Source: Boletus sp. NGJ (Eukaryota; Basidiomycota; Agaricomycetes; Boletales; Boletaceae). From it: DNA of 64,000 bases. The position numbers and the translations under genes were made by a program. Below are positions 35,201 through 46,751 of the stretch, in pieces; position 1 is the first letter of the stretch; the number at the start of each line of letters is the position of its first letter. Where the stretch lies: the NCBI GenBank assembly GCA_019096195.1, contig JAGTXK010000021.1, positions 62,001 to 126,000 on the forward strand, read 5' to 3'. Under the pieces are notes generated by a model that saw only the letters and a program-made list of their open reading frames with translations, did not search any database and had not been told where the DNA came from.

Positions 35201-35763
35201 TTGTCTGTGACTAACGATTACTATATTCGTTATGAAGCCTGCCCTAGACGGATAAGGCCTATAAATAGGGATGTAGGCCCTTCATGTAACTCTAACCTAG
35301 ATCTACACTCCTTCCTGTGTAATCTACCTGCTTCTCCTGCTAAAGGTTCCACTTCAGCTCAGAAGCCTTCTCCACGCTCTGGAGGTGATCGCCCTCGTGC
35401 TTGTGATCATCTTACTCATCACTTTGCACTTGTGCGCCATCGTTGCCGTTACAGGCTTCTAAAGCTTCGGCAACTCCAATGACCAACAGAGGTTGGTCGT
35501 CGTCGGTCAGGACTCCGCCACTGACCCAGCAAGCCCGGGACTCCGCCACCAGCACTAGGCCTAGTAAGCCCAGAGAATCAGCTGACGGAAGGCAACTGCT
35601 CTCTGGCCTGCGCACTGGTCTGCCCACCCTTCTTATAGGATTGGGATTCCGTGATAAATCCAAGACTCCGCCATTGGTCGTAGAGGTAATGAGAGGACTC
35701 TATGTAAAGCTAGCGGTTGGTCCCCAGTCAGAGGAAACTGTTGGGCCTCTGGAGGTTGAGTAA
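35201..35763 (+). pseudogene. CpG-rich open region, possible gag-like fragment
   Basis: Two overlapping open frames in a Pro/Ser/Arg-rich stretch (SPAKGSTSAQKPSPRSGG; later TPPLTQQARDSATSTRPSKP) with normal CpG content inside the AT-rich island. The basic, disordered composition would fit a retrotransposon gag, but no zinc knuckle or capsid motif is visible. It ends near 35763, shortly before a repeat beginning about 35868. Confidence 0.35.
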
Positions 35764-35867
35764 TCCCTCAAGTCCTGCTAGTCCTATAATCCAACAGGGG
35801 TTATACGGGAACGTGTCACATTGTTACCCGGCGTAACAGCTCTTAGCCCAGACCTGTAGAGGATGGG

Positions 35868-36250
35868 AAAGATCAGGAGGACAAGACTGAGATCCTCTGG
35901 TGGCTCTTAGGCCTTTATATACTGTCTAGGGGTTTACACTTGTATACACTAGATCTAATGATATGCTATGCTATATGCATGATCAGTAAGGCTAACATGA
36001 GGATAACATGTGTATTAGTACAGCCATGGAATGGAAGGGAAGCTAGGCATGAATAATACATGAGGTGAGCAAGTCATAGATAGGAGCATGAGGTGAGCAT
36101 GAGGCAATCTAGACCTAGGATGAATTAAGGGAAATGGCATAAGGATGTCATAAGGTCTGTAGATCTAGATCTATGGATGGACTTGAGTATTTAGGAAGAT
36201 TAGTATAAGATCAGAAAAAATTATAGAAATAAAGGGAAAAATAATATGGT
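35868..36250 (+). repeat. Dispersed repeat B, copy 1
   Basis: About 380 bases matched in the same orientation at 42872-43296. Shared blocks include gaggacaagactgag, tacagccatggaatggaag and gtctataagata/gtctataatatc. Probably an LTR or LTR-like element, but ends are not certain. Confidence 0.6.
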
Positions 36251-37040
36251 CTATAAGATATACTTCCATAATATGCTGTTGCCCTCATATTATCCAAGAC
36301 AAGTTTTTCATGTGACTTTAAATGTACAAGTCCTATGACAACTATAATCATGTTTTCCTTATAATCATGTATGTACTACTTTGTGCTGCTCTATTATTAA
36401 TGAGTGGGATGATTGGGTTCAAAATGCACAACCCTCCTGGAAAACAGGTGGATTTTTGCTTGAGAATACTCCTATTGCAGTGGCAATAATATATGGACAA
36501 AATCAACAAATCCTTTATCCCAATATGGCTGCAGTTGAGGCTGGGAACTAAAAGAGGAACCAGAACTATGTGCACACCAAGCTCTTTAGGTTCTCCATTA
36601 CTACTTATATCAAGTGAGTACTGCCTGTGATGCAGATTTCCTCCCACTGATACATACTGTACTCATTATTCTAGTTACAGTATATGGAGGTTCAGAAATG
36701 GAATGACATTCCTGTCAATGAGCTTGTGGCTGATCATCCTATTGTAGATGACAGCCCTGATGTAGATAAGGACCTCTGCCTTCTGGTTAATCTTTTCACT
36801 ACCCCTCTTCTGGATATTGATGGCAATGAGATCTACATATGTTTATGGATCTGATATTTACCAGATTATTAGATGCAAGATTTATGATTTCATCAAGACA
36901 GGATCTTTCCTCAACCTGTTCAAGGTCCATATTCTCTTCAAGCCACTTTCCTCAGGCAATGACATTGATGCAAATGGAGACAAGATTGTCAAGTACACTC
37001 TATAACCCCTCACTTTCATACAAAATATGGGAATCTACAA
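36251..37040. other. AT-rich stretch with an unassigned coding fragment
   Basis: Between repeat B and the chromovirus. At about 36685-36855 the plus strand stays open (VQKWNDIPVNELVADHP..., LLVNLFTTPLLDIDGNE) with a coding feel but no recognised domain; it stops and shifts after that. It may be the remnant of another element into which the chromovirus inserted. Confidence 0.35.
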
Positions 37041-37049
37041 GTCAAAGAC

Positions 37050-39350
37050 ATGATCTCTCCATTTGCACACAAGTTGGATCTCCTTGATGCCCAGCTACTG
37101 TACGTAAAACCCGAAAAGTGTACCTTCTCCGTGGACAAAGTGGACTTTCTAGGTATGGTCGTATCTAAAAAAGGGGTAGAGATGCAGTCGAAGAAAGTGG
37201 CAGGGGTCATGGATTGGCCAGTTCCCATAAGACTAAAGCAACTCCAGGGATTCCTCGGCCTCTATAATTATTATAGGAGATTCATAGATTTCGCTGAAAT
37301 CGCTCGTCCTTTGAACAATCTTACCAAGAAAGATGTTCCATTCAAATGGGGACCCAATCAACAGTAAGCTTTCGAAACTTTAAAAAGAAAATTTATGAAA
37401 GCACCACTTCTTGCATATCCCAATTGCAATCAAGAAATGTGTGTGGAAACTGATGCCTCGGACATCACAACTGGAGCTGTGCTCTCTACTCTATGTAAAG
37501 ATGGTAACTGGCAATCCATCGCCTTTATCTCTCATTCATTCAACAGCGCAAAGCACAACTATCCTATTTATGACAAAGAATTGCTTGCAGTCATTCAGGC
37601 ACTGGAAGAGTGGTGTCACTATTTAATTGGTCATAAAAGGTTCGAAATCTGGACTGATCACAAAAATCTAGAATATTGGAAAAAACCACAAACTCTTAGT
37701 GGTCAACAAGCATGCTGGCATGTGCTACTTCAAGAATTTAACTATTTCTTTGTTTATAAACCAGGTTTTTCAAATGGTAGAGCTGATGCTTTATTCCAAT
37801 GACCTGATTATGGTGACGCTGTGGTTGACCACAATCAAAATGTCACAGTTCTCCCTCCATCTATTTTTATAAACAATATTTCTCTCTCCTCTGACTTTTT
37901 TACGAAACTACAAAAAGAATCAAAAAACCAAAACATCGACACTATAAACAATTTCCTTTTCTACTCTGATTTAAATATTTTCAAAAATGAAAAAGACAAA
38001 ATCTTTATTTTGGAATCATTATATATAGAACTTCTAACATTATACCATGACTCTTCTATTGCTGGTCATGGAGGACATTCAAAAACCATACTATATATAC
38101 TCTTTCTTGATATTTTTTATGGCCAGGAGTCACAAAGGATGTAAAAAATTACATAGACCACTGCCAAGTGTGCACCCTCACAAAGGGTAAGCAAAAAGCA
38201 CTGGCAGATAAAATTATCCCTTTACCTGCAGCAAAAAGACCATGGGAAGATCTATCGGTAGACTTTATATGTAACAGGTTTACCACCATCACATTCATTT
38301 ATGGCTATATGCATAATCGTTGATCAATTTTCAAAAGAAGTTGTTTTTATTCCCACATACAATACATGCTCTTCAAAGGACTTAGCTATTTTATTCCATG
38401 ACCATGTTTGGTGTACACATAGACTATCTACTACACTTGTTTCTGATTGAGGACCCCAATTCGTCTCAGTGTTTACACAAGAACTTTGCAAGTTACTTGG
38501 TGTTAAACAAAAGATCTCCACAGCATATCACCTGCAAATGGACAGGCAAACAGAACACGTAAATCAAGATCTCAAACAATATCTCTATGCATATGCTGGA
38601 AAGAAACAAGATGAATGGGTAGATTGGTTAAAGCTTGCCCAATTTTCTCACAATAACACTGTAACCATGGCAACTGGAGAAGTACCTTTCAAAGTTACAT
38701 GGAACTATGCACCTCACATGGGATTTGAAGGGAACCTCGTTGGTTTTGCAGGAGAAGTTGGCCGTAACCATAAGGAGATAGAAGAAGCACTTGAAGCATC
38801 ACATGAGAGAATGATCACCTCTTCCGATAAAAAACAATCTGAAGCCCCTGAATATTCTATTGGCTAGCAAGTCTGGCTATCCACCAATAAATTAAAACTC
38901 CCATACATGGCAAAGAAATTAACACAAAAATGGATAGGACCTTACGCAATCACTCAAGTCCTACCAAATGCAGTCACGCTCAAACTCCCTAATTCTGTTC
39001 ACATCCATCCCACAGTGAACATCTCACACATTAAACCATACTAAGAAATGCTGCCTGGTCAGCCCAAATCTTGACCTGACGCCATTGAGATTGATGAAGA
39101 AGGGGAAGAACAATTCGAAGTTGAATTTATTGCTGCTTCTCAAATGAAGAACAGAAGACTAGAATATTTGGTTTACTGGAAAGGATACAACGAAACAGAT
39201 CGTACCTGGGAATCTGATGACATCATCAATACTGCACTGGATGCAGTTAAAGATTTCCACTGTCTACATCCTTCCACACCATGCAAGCTTCATGGATTAT
39301 CTATAGCCGCATTCACTTCTCTATTCTCACCTTATGAAAATTACACATAA
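37050..39350 (+). pseudogene. 5'-truncated chromovirus (Ty3/gypsy) pol: RT end, RNase H, integrase, chromodomain
   Basis: The element starts inside reverse transcriptase, after the catalytic YxDD, with KCTFSVDKVDFLGMVVS and LQGFLGLYNYYRRFI. RNase H follows with its acidic residues (VETDASDITTG, DKELLAVIQALEEW, IWTDHKNLEY). Integrase has the HHCC zinc finger (HDSSIAGHGGH..., HCQVCTLTKG) and the DDE core (EDLSVDFI, a broken GPQFVS segment, MDRQTEHVNQDL). The C-terminus carries a chromodomain (RLEYLVYWKGYNETDRTWES). Stops after 37366, 37802 and 38144 and others within the integrase break it. Gag, protease and the RT active site are missing. The 3' LTR follows at 39401. Chromodomains in this clade guide insertion to heterochromatin. 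Confidence 0.9.
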
Positions 39351-39386
39351 AATAAGAAAACCATGACTTGCCTGGAATTCAAGTCC

Positions 39387-39400
39387 TAAAAAGGGGGTAG
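39387..39400 (+). other. Polypurine tract of the chromovirus
   Basis: The run aaaaagggggtag directly before the LTR start tgttatg is in the right place to prime plus-strand DNA synthesis. Confidence 0.7.
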
Positions 39401-39873
39401 TGTTATGATATTAAATATTTTCAAACTTTTCACATCAATACTTACTCTTTCTTTTCATCAACACTTTTTTCATTATATCATGTGACTGTACACGTGACTG
39501 TGGAAACAATCACATGATACAGTCTAGAACCTATGATGTCAGATGACATCATATCTCATGTGATCCACAATCTTTTAATTTCCGCTCTTCCCACACAGCC
39601 CCTTTAATCTCTGTTTTACCATATGTAGTAATTTATCACACACACTGCTTGGTCTGTGCATTCATCCTGTACATATATAAAGTAGCACTCTAACGACTGG
39701 AATCCCCAGTCTAATCCATTTATATTCTGCTCTAACAGCTCATTGCCTTGACCATTCTGGTCATTGTAGGGTTGGCATATGGACGATGACTCCCCACCTT
39801 ATTCATTAAGCCAGGACACATGTAGCCTGTGAACAGTTCAAGCCTTGTGATTTGTTCCAAAAGGTTCATAACA
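39401..39873 (+). mobile_element. 3' LTR of the chromovirus
   Basis: 473 bases from tgttatgata to ttcataaca, placed right after the polypurine tract of the pol remnant. It has a TATA-like catatataaagtag near 39675 and the near-palindrome tgatgtcagatgacatca near 39535. Three related LTRs occur in the window at 34568-35048, 50458-50931 and 51210-51687. No 5' LTR partner was found in place, in line with the 5' truncation. Confidence 0.88.
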
Positions 39874-40350
39874 GTGGCTGGAATCTCAAGGGATCAAACT
39901 TCTTATCTGGGTGATACAATCTTCAGACTTTAATCCCATTGAACATCTTTGGCAAATCCTATTTAAAAAAAAACTCAATTATAACACCACCAAAAGGAGT
40001 ATGGGAGCATTGAAAGAGAATTAAAGTGGAGTGGGGTAAGATAGAGGTTGAGAAGTGTCAAAGATTGATAGAAATGCCTAGAAGACTAGAGGCAGTGATA
40101 AAGGCAAAGGGAAGGTCATACAAAATACTAAAATTATAGAATAGAAATGTTGCTCAAATAAGTGTCCCAATGACATACCATTTTGAAATGGTTGTACATA
40201 TCTCACTCCCATGGCAATCAAATCACATGACTAAGAGCTCATCTTTAGAGTGATGGTTAGAGCTAGTATATTTCAGTATATTTTAGTTCTCTTACAAATA
40301 TCAAGTCATTCCAAAATGGCCTAATATTGGGACACTTATTTGAGCCATAG
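39874..40350 (+). pseudogene. Tc1 lineage 3: degraded transposase 3' end plus terminal repeat
   Basis: Broken frames resemble the last third of a Tc1 transposase: LESQGIKLL, DFNPIEHLWQ (with the final catalytic Glu), then MPRRLEAVIKAKG near 40074-40112. The terminal region follows, with ctcaaataagtgtcccaat at about 40153 matched in inverted form by attgggacacttatttgag at about 40327-40345. It ends gagccatag/TA at 40350. The 5' two thirds are missing. Confidence 0.7.
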
Positions 40351-41035
40351 TAAGAAAATGTAAGCAATCTTTGAGAGCAAGCAATGTGATCCAGCCAATA
40401 AAGGGCATAAAACACAGGAACAATAAAAGCAATCTTTGAGAGCATACAATATTTTGAGGCAGCTGAATAATATGTTAGTGATGCAGAAATTTAAAAGCAT
40501 CACTCAAATGTGGTCAAACCTAATGTTCAACTTGATATATTACTAGTATAAGAAGAATAGATCTACTAAGATTTTACAAGCCATTGGCACAGTTTGTACA
40601 TGCTACATTCTATTTTAGTGGTTCTCAGGTGGCAAAGCAGTTTCATCACTGGATTCAGTTGGAGGCTCTAGATTTGGATATGCAGGTGAAAGCAACTAGA
40701 ACTAATCAATTGTTTTCCCAGACATGTGCTTTTGCCTTTTACAGATCACACACTATAAGCCAGGGATAAATATATCATCTAGATGAATTAGTATCTACTG
40801 TATATTATGTGATTAAAAAAAACAAGGTTACATAAACATCCACTGGCAAGCAGAGTGTACCTTAGATCCAGGAATGTCTGGAGGGTAATAATATATAGAC
40901 AACTAGAGGATGTAATAATGATGCATTTGTCTAAAATAGAGAGAAAGAAGGAAGAGGTGAGGCACTGATCAAGATGTAATATAGAGATGGAATTATAGAT
41001 ATATGAAAGAGAAGAAAGAGAAGTATTTTTGATAT
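40351..41035. other. AT-rich filler, no gene
   Basis: No supported gene. Two near copies of caatctttgagagca (40369 and 40431) suggest a small local duplication. The rest is low-CpG decayed repeat DNA. Confidence 0.35.
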
Positions 41036-41615
41036 ACAGTGACCTCCAAAACTGTTGCAATATCTAACCCTGATGTGGTGCGCACAGTGCACCACAAACA
41101 CCCATGGGAATTATGCTTCGCTTTGGTGGGAACAAACAAGTACACACTCTTGGCTACAATCCGGCCTCTGGATCATGTGATTTGGATCAGAGGCTGTGGA
41201 GTTATGTCCATTTCAAAACAGCAATACCATTGCAACAGTTTTGCATCTCTTGATATGAAGTGGGTATTAGTACTTGGTATAGCCTCCTTTTGCCTTGAGC
41301 ACTGCCTCAGCCCTCCTAGGCATGCTTTCAATTAACTTCTGACACTCCTCAAGTGGTATCCCCTCCCATTCCACCTGAACTCTCTCCCATAACTCATGAA
41401 TTCCACTAGGAGGTTGTTCTTGATCTGCTAGCCTTCTTTTGAGGTGACTCCAAAGGTGTTCAATGGGGTTGAGGTCAGGAGACTGTGCTGGCCATATCAT
41501 AGTCCCAAACTCCTGCTCTCCAAGCCACTCTTTCACCTTTTTGCAAGTATGCTTGGGGTCATTGTCTTGCTCAAAGATCATGTTAGGAGGATCTAGATCA
41601 TAATACTGCACAGTA
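41036..41615 (-). pseudogene. Tc1 lineage 2: terminal repeat and transposase C-terminal part
   Basis: The left end reads TA-cagtgacctccaaaactg, with an inner inverted match (caaaactgttgcaat at about 41047, attgcaacagttttg at about 41230). The minus-strand frame 41267-41611 carries the second Asp and the Glu of the DDE triad (FEQDNDPKHTCKKVKEW, WPAQSPDLNPIEHLWSHLK) and ends MPRRAEAVLKAKGGYTKY. The N-terminal DNA-binding half and the other terminal repeat are missing, so it is truncated. It differs clearly from the element at 45086-46690. Confidence 0.8.
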
Positions 41616-42871
41616 TTCAGCTAGGAACAAGGGGAAGGGTTCATGAGAGAAATGAGACAAGAAAGGAGTAATACATATAATATCTATACTGTATGATAGT
41701 GGTGAAGCCAGTACAGATGTGTTTACTATTGTTTACACTTGTTTACACCACAAACACCTTACTAACCAGACCACAGTTGAACTAAATTAATTTCAATTCT
41801 TCAATATTTGACAAATAACCCATGCATTTACATAGTTACACTAAGTATTCAACTAACTCATATTTAGTAGATCTAGATACTGTTTCATTTAGGAGGTATA
41901 TTTCCTCTAGCTAATAGTGTTCTAACCACAAAAAGCAAAGCAAAAATATGTGAAAGCCTATTGTTTGTAGTTTCCATTGATTTTGTCTGATATACAGTAG
42001 AAGTTACTGTGTACAGAAATAGGATGAAGAGGAAGTTGTGACCACTATTGTGGAAGAGTAGGTAAGATACATACAATCAGGAGTTGATCACTCTGAAAAT
42101 GATGACTCAAGTCATAGATATGCCTCAATATAAACACAGAGCTATGTGTACTCTTCTCCTGATCTGATTGATCTGTTCCTGATGGACTCGTTGCTGTAAA
42201 CCCAGTTGTATCCCCTTTCTAATAATATCTGAGATCTCTAATGGCAGAAAAGCTTGATGGAAATGGAAATGGAGAGGATTAAGTAGCATTATTACCTCTG
42301 ATGAAATGATGGGGGTATGGAGGGTGGTGTTGGGGGATGCTCCATGGTGACTGACTATCTGATCCCAACTAACTACCTCAGCTAGCAGGGTTGGTTCTCT
42401 TATGGGTATAGCCAGCCTATAGATACTTGAGTATAGCATATATCAAGATACCAGGCTTCAGATGTGATATAAGGAGAGCTAACTAGATGCTCTATAACTT
42501 GGGGATTGGTCTCTGCTAGAGTATTATATACTGCTATAACTAGGGGTGTGACTTATGTGCTCTCTATGCACTCTGATCTAGTCTCTGCACCTTTATTAAA
42601 ATAAAGGGGGACAAAAGGAGTCTTTTTTGCATTTGATGGACACTAATGATTATAATGATCAGTGGGAAACTATGGATAGCAATGAGTGTGAGCCCCTACT
42701 GATAACTAGGTGACAAGGGTGACAAGAAGTGGACATATAGGTAGCTAATCCAAGGGCCAGTTAGAAGTCTTGTCCTAATAAAACAACCAAACCCTATCTG
42801 GTATTTAGCACAATTAATAGGCAAATAGAGATAATATTATAGCTGTGGTTTGCCCAATAGAGTATGGGAAT
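41616..42871. other. AT-rich decayed repeat DNA
   Basis: No supported gene. A minus-strand open frame at 42125-42439 has no recognised domain. CpG is nearly absent. Confidence 0.35.
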
Positions 42872-43296
42872 GACCAAGAGGACAAGACTGAGGTCCTCTG
42901 GTGGCTCTTGGGCCTTTATATACTGTCTAGTGGTTTACACTTATATACACTAAATTAAATAATACACTACATATGCTACATGCACATTCAGTAAGGCTAA
43001 CATGAGACTAACATGTATATCAGTACAGCCATGGAATGGAAGGGAAGCTAGGCATGTGTCCATGAGGTGGATGAGTCATAGATAGGGGCATGAGATGAGC
43101 ATGAGGCAATCTAGACCTAGGACAAGTCAGAGAGAATGGCATGAGGATGTCATGAGGTCTGTGAATCTAGATCTATGGATGGACTTGAGCATTTATAAGG
43201 ATCAGGTTATAGGAGCTAATTATATATAGGGGCTAAATGTGAAAGTCATTATATAAAATAATAGGAATAAAAGGAAAAATAATACAGTCTATAATA
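42872..43296 (+). repeat. Dispersed repeat B, copy 2
   Basis: Same orientation as the copy at 35868-36250. This copy has small indels and looks more decayed. Confidence 0.6.
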
Positions 43297-43384
43297 TCCA
43301 ATGGTTCCATGGTCATTGATAGAGGATGAGATTGCTACAACTAATAATCTACCATGCATCTAAGTCTGAATGCATCAAAGCTAA

Positions 43385-43655
43385 CTATGCCAATAATCTT
43401 TGGTGTCATCTACAATGCATGTTGAGATCTATTATTAAATACATAGGTTTTATTTGATATATTTTCAGAGACCACTAAACAGAACAAGTTAGAACAGTGT
43501 GGCTGACAACATTTATCAATGTTATCTTTCATCTATTGCTGGAGTGTATGAGGATTAAGATTGTTCTGAGTTTTAATTACTACACAGCCATTCAAAATTA
43601 TCCACCTCTAGTAGATCACCTTATATACTCCAGCAGCAGATGGGAAAAAGCCTAA
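43385..43655 (+). repeat. Dispersed repeat A, copy 2
   Basis: Matches 32930-33190 in the same orientation. The order of A and B is reversed relative to the first pair (A then B at 32.9-36.2 kb; B then A here), so these are separate insertions and not one duplicated block. Confidence 0.6.
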
Positions 43656-43789
43656 ATTTTAAGCTTCATTTTGTTAAAAAATATTGTCACATTATGATAT
43701 AGCAAGGCATGAGCAAAGCCATAGCATAAGGTCTTCAGACAAGTAACACTAAGCAGCACTTTTCTTTCCTCTGTGCCACCACCTATCAT

Positions 43790-44690
43790 TTGTCATTGTC
43801 CCACTTACCCTTGCTACCTGTTGCACTTTCCACCAACCTAACTAACTATAGTCTCTCCTTCTCTCTCCTATCACACTCACCATGGCTGACTCCTCTCTCA
43901 AGATTTGCCCAGATTTTGCCTCCAATATGTACTGCACAATATGAAAGGCCCTTATGGCCAACTTCAATAAAGATGTGATCCAAGCCATGGAGTGCCTTGC
44001 CTCTGCATGGGATGCTGAACATGACCTATGAATCAAAGCTTGGAATATTGCATGAAAGACACAAGCCTGCAAAGATAAGCACATCCAAATGGAAGAAAGG
44101 CAGAGGAACAAAGAGCAAAGGAGGCTTGAAGAAGCTGAAGCTGATAAAGAACAGAAGAATGTAGAGAAAAAGAAACTAAAGATTAATGGCTTTAATGAGA
44201 ACTGCCCTTCCCCCAGCATCATTGCCTCCAGACCCTTACAATATGCCATTCAAAAGATCTCCATCTTTGACCTTGTAGAGCTATAGTACTTCTCTCTTGA
44301 GGGATGCACTAAAGCCACCCAAAACCACAAATCACAAGTGGATGACACCTTCAGCATCACCAGCTCCCATAACATCCTTACTCCCTGCTCTGTCACCTCT
44401 GTCAAGGCCTCTTGCCTTGCTCACACAGACCATAATCTCTCTTTCAGTGAATTCCTGTAGGCCAAAAACACCTTCCTCCACCACATCAAACAATCCTCAT
44501 GGCCCAACAAGCATGTCAATATGCTTGTACTATTTTTCTGGAACATTAAAAACCACCCCATGTATACCATGGAGAATGGTGACCTCATCACCCTCACATA
44601 CACATTCTGTATTCACCACCAATGGCATAATAACCTAAAAAACAACAATGGCAGCCATTCAACATCTCTCTCATCCGTAAACCACTAATA
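43790..44690 (+). pseudogene. Retroelement gag-like protein remnant
   Basis: Broken plus-strand frames give a protein type that recurs in basidiomycete repeats: a charged helix (RQRNKEQRRLEEAEADKEQ), then NGFNENCPSPSIIASRPLQ, then LSFSEFL and NTFLHHIKQSSWPNKHVNM, FFWNIKNHPM and HHQWHNNLK. I recognise it as gag-like from its place in such elements, not from a defined domain. Stops interrupt it. A matching RT-type fragment lies at 47440-47650, beyond an inserted LTR-like repeat and Tc1 element, so the original element was split. Confidence 0.5.
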
Positions 44691-44893
44691 AACACCATCA
44701 CCTTCAAAACCAACTCCAACATTCAAGTGAAAGTCATGCATAAGGTTTGTAATCCCGGCCCCCTCTTCCCCTCTCCACACTACTCTGTCACTCTACTCTT
44801 ATCTAACCAGTATTGGTATTGTGGCCTTGCCCCACCACCATTGAACCCCCATCTCCATCAGATGTGATCCATCTCAAACAATTTACACCCTTA

Positions 44894-45085
44894 TCTCTGA
44901 AATGATATAACCTTGATATATTTACCAATCCTCACTACACTTTGCATCACCTATAGATGATACTCTCACCTACTACAACCAACCTCCATCCTCACCCTAC
45001 ACACACACACATCTAGAGTAGTCCCTCACTGTAGACTCCCCCCTATGATACACCACAACATCACCCACACCTATGTATGTAGTTA
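44894..45085 (+). repeat. LTR-like repeat, left half of the split copy
   Basis: Resembles the start of 31831-32923 (shared blocks ccaacctccatcct and atgatacaccaca). It ends at the TA where the Tc1 element is inserted; the right end resumes at 46691. The central 0.8 kb of the CpG-rich copy is absent here. Confidence 0.5.
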
Positions 45086-46690
45086 CAGTGGCTCAAAAAA
45101 CTGTCTGCATGTTTGGTCATTTTTCACTAAATGCATTATTCCCCAATAACCCCTAACCCTTACTCTAACATATAGGTGTATGAAATAAAGCACTAACCCT
45201 TGGCTTTCTATCCATCAAGGTTTTAAGACATATGAATAAGAATTGATGAACTAGCAGCCATTTCAAAACAATGACTCATTCAGATAGTTTTTTGACTCTA
45301 CTGTAAATTTATCTAGGTATCTAGTACTTGGTATGAGCTCCTTTGGCCTTGATAACTGCTTCAATCCTTCTAGGCATACTTTCTATCCATTTCTGACACT
45401 CTTCCTCATCAATCTTTCCCCACTGCTCCACTACTCTTTTCCACAATTGATGAATACCTATAGGAGCATTTTCATAACCTGAGAGGCATCTCTTGAGGTG
45501 ATTCCAAGTATGTTCAATGGAATTAAGGTCTGGAGATTGTGCAGGCCAGTCCAGAAGCTTGATTCCTTGCTCTTCAAACCATCTTTGGGCTCTTTTAGAG
45601 GTATGCTTGGAATCATTATCTTGTTGAAAGATAATGTCATCTTCTGGAATTTCAGATTCCTTTATGCTTTGCAGCAACCCCTGCTCCAATATGGCCGCAT
45701 ACTGTTCAGCATCCATTCTCCCCTCCACCTCACTCAAAATCCCCACTCCATTCCACCCCATACCATCAGTGAACCTCCTCCAAACTTGACTGTGCCTTGG
45801 ACCTCTCTAGCAATTAGCCCCTCTCCTTTCTTTTTCCACACATACTCTTGCCCATCTGACCTAATCCTATTGATCTTGGTCTCATCTGACCATATAACTC
45901 TCTTCCAGTCCTCCACAGTCCAATGCTGATACTTGAGAGCAAAGGCTAATCTTCTTTTCTTGTGACCACTGGAAAGCAGTGGCTTTTTCTTCTTTACCAC
46001 AGCCTTTAAGGAGGCTTCCTTGAGAGTATTTCTAATAGTCTGAGGACAGACAGGGGTATCAATAATGGTATTGATGTATTGGGCAGCATAAACAGCATTC
46101 CTGGCCTTGCCAGTAATAATTTGCTGGACAATAGCTCTTTTGTTGGTAGAGGTAAGCTTGGAAGGACAGCCACCAAGAAGCCTAGTCTTCTCTGGCTGGA
46201 GTTCCTGAAGCACTTGGCATACTGTAGACTTCCCTAGGCCAGTTTGGGCAGAGATTTTCCTAGAGGAAAGCCCATGAGAGAAGAGAGAGATGATATTGTT
46301 TCTTTGAGAGATGGAAATGGGTTTCATGGTGATGGTGGGAAAATAAACATGGAATGATGGGGTTTATATATGTTGTCTGACACTCAGTTACATAATGGTG
46401 ACATAATAGAAGCCTTACCAAATGTATGTAATCATATTACAGCATGCTAGAGTCCAATATATGTAATCAAAACTTAGAGTCAAAAAACTGTCTGAATGAG
46501 TCATTGTTTTGAAATGGCTGCCAGTTCATCAATCCTTATTCATATGTCTTAAAACCTTGATGGATAGAAAGCCAAGGGTCAGTGCTTTATTTCATACACC
46601 TATATGTTAGGGTAAGAATTAGGGGTTATTGGGGAATAATGTGTTTAGTGAAAAAATGACCAAATATGCAGACAGTTTTTTGAGCCACTG
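45086..46690 (-). mobile_element. Complete-length Tc1/mariner element with ~215-bp terminal inverted repeats
   Basis: Both ends are cagtggctcaaaaaactgtc in inverted orientation, each flanked by TA (45084-45085 and 46691-46692). The terminal repeats extend over about 215 bases, with an inner second copy of the ctgtctg/gagtcaaaaaact motif. The element is about 1,605 bases and contains one transposase gene in minus orientation. It sits inside the LTR-like repeat, so it is one of the later insertions here. Confidence 0.92.
45321..46327 (-). pseudogene. Tc1 transposase, DD34E, with one frameshift
   Basis: Starts MKPISISQRNNIIS at 46327 with a helix-turn-helix region (GLSSRKISAQTGLGKSTV) and the Tc3-like second DNA-binding part. 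Catalytic residues are present: VIWSDETKI (first Asp), FQQDNDSKHT (second Asp) and DLNSIEHTW (Glu), with 34 residues between the last two, so DD34E. It ends MPRRIEAVIKAKGAHTKY at 45321. A one-base frameshift separates the frames 46327-45734 and 45761-45321, around the sequence LMVWGGM. Apart from that break it looks well preserved. It would cut and paste the element at TA sites if the frame were intact. Confidence 0.9.
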
Positions 46691-46751
46691 TAACAACACT
46701 TGAGATATCAGGTCTAGGTTTCTTATCTCTGTTCCTTTCAAGTTCCTTTCA
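46691..46751 (+). repeat. LTR-like repeat, right half of the split copy
   Basis: Resembles the last 60 bases of 31831-32923 (cagatattaggtttaggtttc against gagatatcaggtctaggtttc; both end in agttcctttca). It continues the copy interrupted by the Tc1 element. Confidence 0.5.
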
